Assembly (NCBI RefSeq): GCF_040373385.1 | Contig: NZ_JBDXXH010000002.1 | Span: forward strand, 248,001 to 312,000 | DNA: 64,000 nucleotides | Direction: 5' to 3' | Origin: Nitratidesulfovibrio sp. | Lineage (GTDB): Bacteria; Desulfobacterota; Desulfovibrionia; Desulfovibrionales; Desulfovibrionaceae | Shown here: piece by piece, positions 9,519 through 18,046 of the stretch | Layout of the letters: every line of letters begins with the position of its first letter | How positions within the stretch are numbered: position 1 is the stretch's first letter | Made by a program: the position numbers and the translations under genes | The notes under the pieces: generated by a model | Database searches by the model: none | What the model saw: only the letters and a program-made list of their open reading frames with translations | Told to the model about the DNA's origin: nothing

Positions 9519-10502
9519 CTACGCGCCCATGCTCGCCGTGGTGATCGGCAACGGCGTGGGCCGCAGCCGGTCGTACAGCCGGATCAGCAGCATCACCACC
9601 ACCATGGAGAAGATCAGCCGCGCCCACAGGGTGCCGCCCAGATGCGCGCCGATAAGGGTCATCAGCAGGGTGTCCTCGATGAGCGCGTGCGACAGGCCCA
9701 TCAGCGACAGCGAGCTGAACACGTCGCGCGGGGGCACCTTGCCGCCCTGCACCTCGTGCACGATGAGCCCGCCGCCGTAGGCGATGCCAAGGCTGAGGCC
9801 CACGATGGTGATGGTGGCGGCGTTGTCGCCGATGCCCATCAGCCGCAGCACCGGGCGCAGGCAGGCGTTGAGCAGCCGGGTGATGCCCACGGCATCCAGC
9901 ACGCGCATCAGGCCCATCAGTACCAGCACGATGCCGAACACGGAGGCCAGGTTGCGCGCCTCGTTCCAGGCCCAGGCGGCAAGGGTGGCCGGGGCCTCGC
10001 GCGGTGCCCACAGCATGGCGGCGGGTTCGGAAAGGTAGCCGGTGGCGTCGAAAAAGGCGCGCATCAGCATGCCGCACAGCAGCGCCCCGCCAAAGCGCAG
10101 CACGATCTGGGTGGTCATGTTCAGGCCGCATTGCTGGGCAATGCGCCCCTCAACCAGCACGTTGTGGGCGATGAGGGTCATGGTGGCAAAGGTGGTCACC
10201 TGGGCCACGCTCAGCTGTTCCATGCCCGGCAGCAGCCCGGCGTACACGAACAGGCCGCTGTAGATGTTCACCAGCATGCTGGTGGCCCACGACAGCCCGA
10301 GGTCCGCAGGCAGGCCCACAAGGCCCATGATGGGCGACAGCGGCAGGGCCAGGTAGCGCACCAGGTCCAGTTCGGTCAGCACCTTGACCACGATGATGAT
10401 GGGTACCATCACCTTGACCAGCGTGAGCCAGACCTGGAAGGCGTCCCTGGTGGTGCCGCGCGCGGCGCGTGCGAGAGTGCGAAGGTGTTCGGCGGGCGGC
10501 AT
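9519..10502 (-). CDS. Nucleoside recognition (gate) domain membrane protein
   Basis: 327 residues and highly hydrophobic, with about eight to nine membrane segments. It resembles the Gate/nucleoside-recognition family (also seen in SpmA/SpmB-like proteins): two related halves, each with a charged helix before long hydrophobic segments (IIIVVKVLTELDLVRYLALP, ASVFGIVLVLMGLMRVLD), and GIAYGGGLIVHE. The transported ligand is not known for such proteins. AAGGAA lies six bases before the start ATG. It sits between rfbD and lpxB in the same orientation, so a link to envelope synthesis is possible, but this rests on position only. Confidence 0.8.
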   Translation of the reverse strand: MPPAEHLRTLARAARGTTRDAFQVWLTLVKVMVPIIIVVKVLTELDLVRYLALPLSPIMGLVGLPADLGLSWATSMLVNIYSGLFVYAGLLPGMEQLSVAQVTTFATMTLIAHNVLVEGRIAQQCGLNMTTQIVLRFGGALLCGMLMRAFFDATGYLSEPAAMLWAPREAPATLAAWAWNEARNLASVFGIVLVLMGLMRVLDAVGITRLLNACLRPVLRLMGIGDNAATITIVGLSLGIAYGGGLIVHEVQGGKVPPRDVFSSLSLMGLSHALIEDTLLMTLIGAHLGGTLWARLIFSMVVVMLLIRLYDRLRPTPLPITTASMGA

Positions 10503-10569
10503 GTCGTATTCCTTGGGGTATCCTGATCGTTGGTGGCCGCTGGCCGAAGTGCGGTCTGCCCGCGCGACG

Positions 10570-11451
10570 TCAGGCGTCGTGCAGGGCGGGCAGGCATTCC
10601 TTGTAGATGTAGTCGCGCAGGGCCTGCGGCCAGGGGCGCGGGGTGATGCCGGTCACCTGGGTGAAGCGCGCGGTGTCCAGCACCGAGAAGGGCGGGCGCT
10701 GGGCCTTTTGCGGATAATCGCGCGAAGCGATCGCGTGCACCTTGCAGGGCAGCCCGGCCAGGTTCACCGCCTCGGACGCCAACTCGCACCAGCTGGCCTG
10801 CCCGGCGTTGGCCACGTGGAAGATGCCGGTGGCCCGCAGTTCGGCCAGCTTCACGCTGCCCGCCGCCAGATCCAGGGTGTAGGTGGGCGAGCCGATCTGG
10901 TCGTGCACCACGCGGGCCTCGCCATTGTCGTGGCAGATGTCCAGGATGACCTTGACGAAATTGCGGCGCCCCGGCCCGAACAGCCAGGATGTGCGCACCA
11001 CGCAGGCGTTGTCCGGGCACTGTTGCAGTACGGCCTGTTCACCGGCCAGCTTGGTCGCGCCGTAGACGGACGCGGGGTCGGGCGTGTCTTCCGGCGTGTA
11101 GGGCGCGCCCTTCCTGCCGCTGAACACGAAATCGGTGCTGAAGTGCACGAGGTGCATGGACGTGCCGCGCACCATGCGCGCGAGGCAGGTGGGCAGTTGG
11201 CGGTTCAGGCGGGTGGCGTCTTCCTCGCGCTCTTCGGCCAGGTCCACCTGGGTCCAGGCCACGGTGTTGAAGATCACGGCGGGCTCGGCGCGTTCGATGA
11301 ACGAGGCCAGCGCCCCGGAATCGAGCACGTTCACGTCGTCGCGCCCGGTGGGCAGGGCGTCCCAGCCCGATTCGCGCAGCACGCGCACCAGGGCCTGGCC
11401 GAGCAGCCCGGTCCTGCCGCCGAGCACCAGCGCCTTGGGGCGCGGGCTCAC
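10570..11451 (-). CDS. rfbD: dTDP-4-dehydrorhamnose reductase
   Basis: 293 residues. It performs the last step of dTDP-L-rhamnose synthesis, reducing dTDP-4-keto-L-rhamnose with NADPH, for O-antigen or other surface glycans. It shows the Rossmann motif GGRTGLLGQ at the N-terminus, the FSTDFVFSG segment with the catalytic Thr/Asp, YGATKLAGE with the YxxxK pair and RTSWLFGPG, all RmlD-like. The start is GTG and overlaps the rfbB stop by four bases (GTGA), a sign of translational coupling. rfbA and rfbC are not in the window. Confidence 0.93.
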   Translation of the reverse strand: MSPRPKALVLGGRTGLLGQALVRVLRESGWDALPTGRDDVNVLDSGALASFIERAEPAVIFNTVAWTQVDLAEEREEDATRLNRQLPTCLARMVRGTSMHLVHFSTDFVFSGRKGAPYTPEDTPDPASVYGATKLAGEQAVLQQCPDNACVVRTSWLFGPGRRNFVKVILDICHDNGEARVVHDQIGSPTYTLDLAAGSVKLAELRATGIFHVANAGQASWCELASEAVNLAGLPCKVHAIASRDYPQKAQRPPFSVLDTARFTQVTGITPRPWPQALRDYIYKECLPALHDA

Positions 11452-12470
11452 AATCGTTCTCCGTACCAGCGTTGCATGAACTCCCTGTACGCCCCCGAGG
11501 CCACGCTTTCAAGCCATGCCGCGTTGTCCCGGTACCAGGCCACGGTTTCGGCCAGCCCACGCTCGAAGTCGTATTCCGGGGTATAGCCAAGTTCCTGCGC
11601 CGCCAGAGAAAAATCCATGGAGTAGCGGCGGTCGTGGCCGGGGCGGTCGGTAACGTGGCGGATCAGGCTTTCCGGCTTGCCCACCAGGCGCAGGATGGCG
11701 CGCACCACCTCTATGTTGGGGCGTTCCGCCGCACCGCCGAAGTTGTAGACCGCACCGGGGCGCCCCTTTTCCAACGCCAGCAGCACCCCCCGGCAGTGAT
11801 CGTCCACGTGGATCCAGTCGCGCACGTTCAGGCCGTCACCGTACACGGGCAGGGCTTCGTCGCGCCCGGCCCGGCCGATCATCAGCGGGATGAGCTTTTC
11901 GGGGAACTGGTAGGGGCCGTAGTTGTTGGAGCAACGGGTGATGACCACCGGATAGCCGTAGGTTTCGTGAAAGGCGCGGGCCATCAGGTCGCCCCCCGCC
12001 TTGGAGGCGGAGTAGGGGCTGTTGGGGGCCAGCGGGGTGGATTCGGTGAAGCTGCCCTCCGGCCCCAGGGTGCCGTACACCTCGTCCGTGGAAACGTGGA
12101 CGAAGCGGGTAATTCCGGCCCCGCGCGCGGCGGTGAGCAGGGTCTGCGTGCCCAGCACGTTGGTGAGCACGAAGGGCGCGGGATCGTCGATGGAGCGGTC
12201 CACGTGGGTTTCCGCCGCAAAGTTGACCACCGCGTCGATGCGGTGCTGCGCAAGGATGCGGCGCACCGCGTCCGCGTCGGCGATGTCGGCGTGTTCGAAG
12301 AAATAGCGGGTGCCGCCGTGGGTTTGCTCCACGTCGGCGAGATTCAGCGGGTTGCCCGCGTAGGTCAGCTTGTCGAGGTTGACCACCGTGACGTCGGGGC
12401 GGTGGTCGATGACGAGACGGACGAAGTTGGTGCCGATGAAGCCGCAACCGCCCGTGACGAGTAGACGCAT
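11448..12470 (-). CDS. rfbB: dTDP-glucose 4,6-dehydratase
   Basis: About 340 residues. It converts dTDP-glucose to dTDP-4-keto-6-deoxyglucose, the second step of dTDP-rhamnose synthesis. Visible motifs are GGCGFIGTNFVRL (NAD-binding), HVSTDEVYG (catalytic Thr/Asp/Glu), SPYSASKAGGD (YxxxK), RCSNNYGPYQFPEKLIPL and DWIHVDDHCRG, all diagnostic of RmlB. The start chosen is the second of two adjacent ATGs, because GGAG lies five bases ahead of it; the first ATG at 12471-12473 is only two bases from GGAG. An in-frame ATG at 12498-12500 would add ten residues without family support. The structured repeat at 12504-12712 lies directly upstream. Confidence 0.95.
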   Translation of the reverse strand: MRLLVTGGCGFIGTNFVRLVIDHRPDVTVVNLDKLTYAGNPLNLADVEQTHGGTRYFFEHADIADADAVRRILAQHRIDAVVNFAAETHVDRSIDDPAPFVLTNVLGTQTLLTAARGAGITRFVHVSTDEVYGTLGPEGSFTESTPLAPNSPYSASKAGGDLMARAFHETYGYPVVITRCSNNYGPYQFPEKLIPLMIGRAGRDEALPVYGDGLNVRDWIHVDDHCRGVLLALEKGRPGAVYNFGGAAERPNIEVVRAILRLVGKPESLIRHVTDRPGHDRRYSMDFSLAAQELGYTPEYDFERGLAETVAWYRDNAAWLESVASGAYREFMQRWYGERL

Positions 12471-12503
12471 CATGTCTCCGTGAAGGTGACGGGTGTGCAA
12501 GGA

Positions 12504-12712
12504 GCTGTCTCTAACTTGTCTTTTCGCCCGTTGGCGGACCGACCCGAAGGGCGCGGAGCGTGCCCGTTAAGCGAGTTTGCGAGCTTTACGGGCATCGTGC
12601 GCAACGCGGTCAAGCTTCGCCTGCCATATCGGTCGAATACGAGAAGAGTATGCTCCCTCATGGCAGGCTCGTTTTCCTTGCCAACGAACGAAAATCCTAA
12701 TTTAGAGACAGC
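12504..12712. repeat. Structured intergenic repeat, copy A (long form)
   Basis: A multi-arm inverted-repeat element. The outer arms GCTGTCTCTAA (12504-12514) and TTAGAGACAGC (12702-12712) pair perfectly. Inside, TTTTCGCCCGTTGGC (12521-12535) pairs with 12680-12694 with two mismatches. An arm at 12561-12572/12583-12594 pairs TGCCCGTTAAGC with GCTTTACGGGCA (one T-T mismatch). GCCTGCCAT (12619-12627) pairs with ATGGCAGGC (12660-12668). The same architecture recurs at 40724 and 42202 with different stem sequences. It lies between the divergent rfbB and cbiK genes. Read on the reverse strand, an open frame runs from GKENEPAMREHTL; whether it is translated is unknown. Confidence 0.85.
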
Positions 12713-13021
12713 CCCTAGGAATGGAGACCGGGAGGCAAGGCCCCTTTTGAAGTGTAGCCCGGTCGAAACCCGGATGGTACAGGCAGCGGCGGGGCAAGGT
12801 CAATATGGCGCGGTGGGTGGGGCTGGCATGGTGTGCGCCGTGCATCGTGCAGAAATAACTTGCAATATTGTGTCGCCGTGGGTAGCGTGCACCGTGGCGT
12901 CCTACGTCGTCGCGCTGTCCGGCATGGCGACGCGCAGGGGCTGCCCTTTGTGCTCCGCACGCGGCCAGCCCGCGTCGCCAGCCACAGGCGCATCCCGCAC
13001 ACGGTTTTTTATGGCATCCAT
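12713..13021. other. Non-coding gap upstream of cbiK
   Basis: About 309 bases between repeat copy A and cbiK. I find no convincing gene. I looked for a cobalamin riboswitch, which could be expected before a cobalt chelatase gene, and saw no clear B12-box-like core. A promoter for cbiK should lie here but none is obvious. Confidence 0.5.
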
Positions 13022-13879
13022 ATGAAAAAAGGCATCCTTCTCGCTGCGTTCGGCTCCGGAACCCCGCAGGGGCAGTCCACCCTTCGTCTGTTCGACGAAC
13101 GGGTGCGGGCGTTGTTTCCGGGCGTGCCGGTGCGCTGGGCGTTCACCTCGGTGGTCATGCGCAACCGGCTGGCGGCCGCGCGCCAGAAGACCGATTCTGT
13201 CCAGAAGGCCCTGCGCAAGATGTGGTTCGAAAAGTATACGCACGTGGCCGTGCAGTCGCTGCATTCCATTCCCGGCGCGGAATATGCCGACCTGCTGGCC
13301 GACGTGGAGGAGATGCGCGGGGCGGAAGGCAGGCCCGACGGCTTCGTGCGGGCCACCGTGGGCGCCCCCCTGTTGGATTCCGACGGGGACATCCACCGCG
13401 CCACCGCCGCGCTGCTGACCCACCTGCCGCCGGAACGCGCCCCCGGCGACGCCTGCGTGTTCATGGGGCACGGCACCTGGCACGAGGGGGAATCGCGCTA
13501 CGCGGTGCTGTCCGCCCAAGTGCGCCAGCGCGATCCGCTGGTGCACATCGGCACCATGGACGGCGATTGCACCATCGACGACATCCTGCCCCGCCTGGCG
13601 GAGGCCGGGGTGCGCCGGGTGTGGCTGCTGCCGCTGCTTTCGGTGGTGGGGCGGCACGCCATGCTGGACATGGCCGGTGACGCGCCAGACTCGTGGCGGT
13701 CGCGCATCGTGGCGGCAGGCATGGAATGCGTGCCCGTGCTGCGCGGCACCGCCGAGTACGGCGGTTTTGTGGACATCTGGCTGGATCATCTGGGCGTGGC
13801 CCTGCGCGCGCTGGACGCCGACAGTGACGAGGGTGTTGCCGTAAACGGGGATGCGGACGGGGACGGGGCGCCCCGGTAG
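13022..13879 (+). CDS. cbiK: Sirohydrochlorin cobaltochelatase, cytoplasmic type
   Basis: 285 residues. It inserts Co2+ into sirohydrochlorin at the start of the anaerobic cobalamin route. The N-terminus MKKGILLAAFGSGTPQG has no signal peptide, so it matches the cytoplasmic rather than the periplasmic CbiK known in Desulfovibrio. Candidate metal-binding histidines lie in FMGHGTWHEG and VVGRHAMLDMAGD, matching the two histidines of the CbiK/HemH-like fold. The acidic tail (DADSDEGVAVNGDADGDG) is extra. There is no strong ribosome site; the start is fixed by family alignment. It stands alone on its strand between repeat copy A and an unrelated exported protein. Confidence 0.92.
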   Translation: MKKGILLAAFGSGTPQGQSTLRLFDERVRALFPGVPVRWAFTSVVMRNRLAAARQKTDSVQKALRKMWFEKYTHVAVQSLHSIPGAEYADLLADVEEMRGAEGRPDGFVRATVGAPLLDSDGDIHRATAALLTHLPPERAPGDACVFMGHGTWHEGESRYAVLSAQVRQRDPLVHIGTMDGDCTIDDILPRLAEAGVRRVWLLPLLSVVGRHAMLDMAGDAPDSWRSRIVAAGMECVPVLRGTAEYGGFVDIWLDHLGVALRALDADSDEGVAVNGDADGDGAPR

Positions 13880-14197
13880 TTCCTTGCGCCGCAAACGCCC
13901 CCCGGCACCCAGTCACCCCAGCCGTCCAGTCGTCCAGTCACCCGGCACCGCAGATACCTGACGCCCCTTTCAGATTTACCGACGCCCCGAATGTGTCAGG
14001 CACGCCTGACATGGAGCGGGCCGGGGCGCAGCCCCGTCGCCGGATATCCCCCCTCCTTGCGTTTCGCGGGTTGCCTTCCGTTTCCGCCCGTTCCCGTCCC
14101 CCATGCCCGTCGGTTTCCCCGCCCGCGCTGGCGTTCGGGGGCAAAATCGGCTACAACGCCACGGAACGACACTATTTTGCAGAACTCCGGAGTATTC
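13880..14197. other. Gap between cbiK and the next gene
   Basis: About 318 bases with no gene I can support. The stretch contains short GC-rich repeats around 13915-13945 (CCAGTCGTCCAGTCACC) and the ribosome site of the next gene near 14189. In-frame readings through it are extensions of the downstream gene without family support. Confidence 0.4.
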
Positions 14198-15199
14198 ATG
14201 ATGTTCCGTTGTCCCGGCCGCCGCACGGGCGGCCACGGGGCGGCCCCGTCCCCCCGCCATGCAGCATTTTTCCGGGTGCGCTCCAACGTCAAGGCGCGTC
14301 CGTCTGCGTTTCCGTGGCGCCTCCTGTGCGGCTTTGCCGTGGCGGTGGCCGTGTTGTGCCAGGCCGTGCCGGGCCATGCCCGCCGCGCCGAGGCCGTGTG
14401 GGGCGAAGGGCAGGTCTCCAGAACCCGCGCCCAGGCCCAGGGCGAGGCATTTACCAGCGCCGTCACCGACGAGGCCCTGGACATCCTGCGTGCCCCGCTG
14501 TCGGAGGCGCGCCGCGCCGCGTTGCGTGAGTACCTGTCCACCGTCACCGGCGAGGTGGTGCGCGGTTACAGCGAATTGGGCATGACCCAGGTGCAGGGCG
14601 GCACCCGCCTTGCCGTGGACGTGGACGTGAACCGCGACATGCTCAAGGAGCGCCTGCGCCAGGTGGGCGCCTATTACACCGCCGAGGAACCGGTGGCCAT
14701 GGTGTTGCAGCTTTCCGGCGCCTCGCCGGAGGTGGCGGAGCGGGTGAGCAAGCTTCAGCTGCTGTACGGGGTGGAGCAGCGCGCCGGGGCTCCGGTGCGG
14801 GTTGCCCTGCGGCCCCAGAATCCTCAAGGCAAGGGCTGGTACGGCACGCTGGATGCGTCCGAGGGGTCCACTTCCGCGGACGGGGCCAGTGTGGACGACG
14901 TGTGGCGGGGGCTGTGGGCGTGGTATTTCTCGCACCGTCAGGTGGCCGGGGCGGCGGCGGGCCAGCAGGCCGTGCTGCGGGTTTCCGGCTGGCTCACCGC
15001 CGACAGCGTCGAATCTTTCGACCGGGCCTTGCACGACTGGGACCGCGCCCTGCAAAGCGCGCAGTTGCAGGACGTGACCATGCGGCCCGGTGGGCTGGTG
15101 GCCACGTGGAAGCTGGTGCTGGTGAACCGGGTGGAACTGGACCGGCGCCTGGACGAGTATCTTGCGCCGCGCAAGCTTACCCGCGAAGTCTTGCCGTAA
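14198..15199 (+). CDS. Conserved-looking exported protein of unknown function
   Basis: 333 residues from ATG at 14198 (CCGGAG just upstream; an adjacent ATG at 14201 is equally spaced). An N-terminal signal peptide runs to about residue 62 (WRLLCGFAVAVAVLCQAVPGHA). The mature part is mixed alpha/beta without cysteines. It opens with an EAVWGEGQVSRTRAQAQGEA segment, the kind of start seen in secreted proteins of the LPP20/DUF541-like class, but I do not recognise a family firmly. WYFSHRQVAGAAAG and VSGWLTADSVESFDR are visible later. It converges on tatA with a shared terminator at 15239-15267. Confidence 0.75.
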   Translation: MMFRCPGRRTGGHGAAPSPRHAAFFRVRSNVKARPSAFPWRLLCGFAVAVAVLCQAVPGHARRAEAVWGEGQVSRTRAQAQGEAFTSAVTDEALDILRAPLSEARRAALREYLSTVTGEVVRGYSELGMTQVQGGTRLAVDVDVNRDMLKERLRQVGAYYTAEEPVAMVLQLSGASPEVAERVSKLQLLYGVEQRAGAPVRVALRPQNPQGKGWYGTLDASEGSTSADGASVDDVWRGLWAWYFSHRQVAGAAAGQQAVLRVSGWLTADSVESFDRALHDWDRALQSAQLQDVTMRPGGLVATWKLVLVNRVELDRRLDEYLAPRKLTREVLP

Positions 15200-15238
15200 C
15201 GCAGGTCACCCTGCCGGTGCCGGGCGGCGGAAACGAAG

Positions 15239-15267
15239 AAACCCGGCGGGCATGCCGCGCCGGGTTT
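15239..15267. terminator. Bidirectional terminator
   Basis: AAACCCGGCG (15239-15248) pairs perfectly with CGCCGGGTTT (15258-15267) across a nine-base loop. A-rich and T-rich flanks make it usable in both directions, for the exported protein gene and for tatA, which converge here. Confidence 0.85.
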
Positions 15268-15297
15268 CGGAAAATGTCGGTCGGGCGCGTGGCCCGG

Positions 15298-15501
15298 TTA
15301 TGCCTGCTTGTCGTCCTTGTCGATCTTGCCGTTCTTTTTGCCTGGAGTGATGTCGATTTCATCGGGTTCGCTGGTGGCCCGCTTGAAGTTCCGGATGGCA
15401 CGCCCGAGTCCGCCGCCGATTTCAGGCAGCTTGTTGGCCCCGAATACCAGCAGGACCAGAACGAGAACGACCAACAATTCCTGAATGCCGATACCGAACA
15501 T
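15298..15501 (-). CDS. tatA: Twin-arginine translocase subunit TatA/TatE
   Basis: 67 residues. It is the pore-forming, single-span subunit of the Tat pathway, which exports folded, often cofactor-bearing proteins. It has a membrane helix ([20 protein letters not shown]), the hinge FG/LPE motif, an amphipathic helix ([15 protein letters not shown]) and a charged tail ending KIDKDDKQA. The start at MFGIGIQ is chosen because GGAGG lies seven bases upstream; an ATG six bases earlier is too close to it. TatB and TatC are not adjacent. A good promoter lies at 15529-15557. Confidence 0.95.
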   Translation of the reverse strand: MFGIGIQELLVVLVLVLLVFGANKLPEIGGGLGRAIRNFKRATSEPDEIDITPGKKNGKIDKDDKQA

Positions 15502-15528
15502 ATGCATGCCTCCGTTAGTGGTGTCATG

Positions 15529-15557
15529 CATATACACATCGGGTACACCCCGGTCAA
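15529..15557 (-). promoter_or_regulatory. Sigma70-type promoter for tatA
   Basis: Read on the reverse strand, TTGACC (15552-15557) and TATATG (15529-15534) are separated by exactly 17 bases, about 25-30 bases ahead of the tatA start. This is one of the clearest -35/-10 pairs in the window. Confidence 0.6.
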
Positions 15558-15626
15558 GGCGCGCAACGCCAGGGGATGGCCTGTGTTCCAAGGTGGTTGC
15601 GCACATTTCAATGGATGGAGTGATAC

Positions 15627-17546
15627 ATGCGACGCATAGTTGTCATAGGTTCCGGTGTGGGGGCGGGCAAGCTTGCCGCGCGCGTCAAGCGGCTGCTGCC
15701 GGGGTGCGAGGTAAACATGGTCATGCCTGAAGCGCCCGAGGTAAAGGTTGGCGGTGCCGAGGGCAACGGCCCGTTTTCCGCGTGCCTGGGGGGGCGGCGC
15801 GCCTCGCGCGTGCTGCTGGCCGCCCGCGAGGTGGGCGTGCTAGATGCCTCCGAGCTTTCCGTCGATCTTGACGCCAACACCGTCATCACCGGCTCCAGCC
15901 GGGGGCGGCTGGCGGTGCGCTACGACCAGTTGGCCATGGAAATCGACGCCACCCCGCGCATTCCCCGCGCCCTGCGTGGCGCACCCAACGTGTTTGCCTG
16001 GCCCTGCGCCGACGCCACGGGCCTTGATGCCGTGCTGGCGGAACGCGTGGCCGCCGGGGCCTGCCGCGCTGTGGTGGTGGGCCAGGGGCCCGAGGCGCTG
16101 GAAGCCCTGCGCCTTGCCCGGGCCGCCGGGGCCACTCCGGTATGGGTGCGCACCCGCGCCGCGACCAGCGATGCCGCCAACGCCGCCAACGCCGTGGACG
16201 CCGACATGTGGCGCCACGCGGCGCGCATGGCTCGTCGCAATGGCGTGGAAACGGTGAACTGGACCGGCGTGGCCATGGAACGCATGGGCGCGCTGCCTGC
16301 CGATGGCGGCGGCTTTGCCGCGCTGGTGGCCGTTGCCCCCGAACGTGCCGATGGGGCAGGCGGTTCCGACCTGCGCGTGGAAGGCGACGTGTTCATCTGG
16401 ACCAGCCCCATGGTGGTGCAGAATCCGGCCCTGACTCTGGACGGCATCAGCCTGGACGACATCGGCCGCATCGACGTGGACGGCTGCCTGCGCACCGGTG
16501 CGCCCGGCGTGTATGTGTTCGGCACCGGGGTCGGCGTGCAGCGCATGGCCCCGGACGGCAGCGTGGAGCAGGTTGCAGCCGTGCCCGCCGAGGTGCCGGG
16601 GCTTATCCGCGTCTTGGCCGACCATCTGGCCTCTATTGACGGTTCCGGTGCCAGCGTGGCCCCCGCCCGGGGCGTGGCCGCCTGCCCGGCGGGTGACTTG
16701 GCGGCGGAACTGGCCGGGGCCGATGGTTCAGCCGTTGCCGGGCTGCCCGACGACTTGTCCGCCGAGCTGGCTGCCGATCTGGCCGCCGCGCTGGGTGATT
16801 GCCCCTGCCGCCTGCCCGCCCTGGGCACCGTGCATGGCGAAGGCCCCGGCGTGACCGTGGCCGCCGTGGGGTTGGGCTCTGCCGACTGCGCCAGGGCCGA
16901 GGTGGAAACCGAGTTTTCCGTGTACGCAACCCCCGCCGTTCAGGCCGGGGCTGGCCAGGCCGTCTCCGGTCAGGACGATGACGATGCCGCCGTCCGGGGC
17001 GGCCTGCCCGCCGGCCATGCCGTGAAGCTGCTGGCCGCCAAGGCAGGTGGTGCGCTGCTGGGCGCGCAGGTGGTGGGCCGCGACGCGGAGCTGTGCGCCG
17101 CCGTGGTGTCCGTCGCCTCGCTGGCGCTGCGCGCGGGCATGCGCGTGGCCGACCTGGCCCAGGCGGAACTGCCCGGCGCGGCCGGTGAACTGCTGCGTCG
17201 TGCGGCGGCCGTGCTGTCCAACAAGCTGGCGGGCCGCTACTTCGGCATTACCTCGGACGAGTTCATCGCCTCGCGCGAGGCCGGGGCGGAGTTCTTCACC
17301 CTGGACCTGCGCAGCCTGCCCGACTGGCGCGCGGGCCATGTGCCCGGCGCGTACAACATTCCCCACACCCAGTTGCGCAAGCGGTTGCAGGACGAGGTGC
17401 CGCGCTTCACCCCCATCGTGCTGGTGGGGACCACCTCCGACGCGGCGTGGAGCGTGGCCTGCATGCTGGGCGGCCTGGGGGCCACCGACCTCTACGTGCT
17501 GGACGGCGGCATGGCCTTCTGGCCCCATGCGCTGGAGACGGCATGA
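15627..17546 (+). CDS. Degenerate FAD/NAD(P)-dependent oxidoreductase with C-terminal rhodanese-like domain
   Basis: 639 residues. The N-terminal [20 protein letters not shown] is a dinucleotide-binding fold, and the arrangement resembles CoA-disulfide reductase/NADH oxidase proteins. A second nucleotide-binding region ([19 protein letters not shown]), an FAD-binding segment ([11 protein letters not shown]) and a dimerisation domain follow. Residues about 545-635 form a rhodanese fold ([20 protein letters not shown]), but the loop that should carry the catalytic Cys reads [11 protein letters not shown], so sulfurtransferase activity is unlikely. The usual N-terminal redox-active cysteine is also not evident. 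The long Ala/Asp-rich insert (about 345-395) is unusual. It heads a three-gene unit and overlaps the next gene by four bases (ATGA). Confidence 0.8.
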   Translation: MRRIVVIGSGVGAGKLAARVKRLLPGCEVNMVMPEAPEVKVGGAEGNGPFSACLGGRRASRVLLAAREVGVLDASELSVDLDANTVITGSSRGRLAVRYDQLAMEIDATPRIPRALRGAPNVFAWPCADATGLDAVLAERVAAGACRAVVVGQGPEALEALRLARAAGATPVWVRTRAATSDAANAANAVDADMWRHAARMARRNGVETVNWTGVAMERMGALPADGGGFAALVAVAPERADGAGGSDLRVEGDVFIWTSPMVVQNPALTLDGISLDDIGRIDVDGCLRTGAPGVYVFGTGVGVQRMAPDGSVEQVAAVPAEVPGLIRVLADHLASIDGSGASVAPARGVAACPAGDLAAELAGADGSAVAGLPDDLSAELAADLAAALGDCPCRLPALGTVHGEGPGVTVAAVGLGSADCARAEVETEFSVYATPAVQAGAGQAVSGQDDDDAAVRGGLPAGHAVKLLAAKAGGALLGAQVVGRDAELCAAVVSVASLALRAGMRVADLAQAELPGAAGELLRRAAAVLSNKLAGRYFGITSDEFIASREAGAEFFTLDLRSLPDWRAGHVPGAYNIPHTQLRKRLQDEVPRFTPIVLVGTTSDAAWSVACMLGGLGATDLYVLDGGMAFWPHALETA

Positions 17547-18040
17547 CCTTTGAGAAACCCGGCAAGGGGGGAAAGGCCCCCGAGCGCACGGGCGCTGCCG
17601 CCGGGCCGTCGGCTTCCGGCGGCTCTCCCGCCACGGGCGGGCGGGGCCGCATCATGCGGCTGCCCGGCATCAACTGCCGCTTTCACGAGGCGGGGCACTG
17701 CGCCGTGGACGAGACCATGAACCCCGGCCTGAACGAGGGCTGGCGCTGCGGCGAGGAGCAGCGCATCGTCCGTGCCTACGATCATTTCCTCGAACAGGCG
17801 GAGACCTTCGACCTGTCGTCGGAGCAGGCCACGGCGCTGTGGGAGCGTCGCCTGGCCACCATGCCGCCGCCCGGCGGGCTGTGCGCCAACTACACGCCGC
17901 CCCCCTCCTGTCCGTCCTGCAAGGGCGGGGGGTGCGGCGACGAGGCGGACTGGCTGGACTGCACCCACTTTCGCGAGGGGGTATGCGTGCTGCTGCTGCC
18001 CAGTTGCGACGGCATCTGCGAACGGTTCCAGGGGGCGTGA
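17543..18040 (+). CDS. Cysteine-rich protein, unknown function
   Basis: 165 residues with 11 cysteines, at about 45, 53, 69, 114, 123, 126, 131, 140, 148, 155 and 159. The first 37 residues are low-complexity Gly/Ala/Pro; a second ATG at residue 38 (MRLPGINCRFHEAGHC) could be the real start. The cysteine spacing (CPSC near 123-126, CDGIC near 155-159) and several histidines suggest metal or Fe-S binding. No signal peptide. It is translationally coupled (ATGA overlap) to the oxidoreductase upstream and lies six bases before the next gene, so a joint redox role is plausible but unproven. I do not recognise the family. Confidence 0.75.
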   Translation: MTFEKPGKGGKAPERTGAAAGPSASGGSPATGGRGRIMRLPGINCRFHEAGHCAVDETMNPGLNEGWRCGEEQRIVRAYDHFLEQAETFDLSSEQATALWERRLATMPPPGGLCANYTPPPSCPSCKGGGCGDEADWLDCTHFREGVCVLLLPSCDGICERFQGA

Positions 18041-18046
18041 ACGGCC

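Noticed and set aside
12504..12712. Insertion sequence or transposon end
   Set aside because: No transposase and no target duplication seen; stem sequences differ totally between copies, unlike terminal repeats of one IS.
12713..13021. Cobalamin riboswitch before cbiK
   Set aside because: No B12-box-like core or the expected helices could be recognised.
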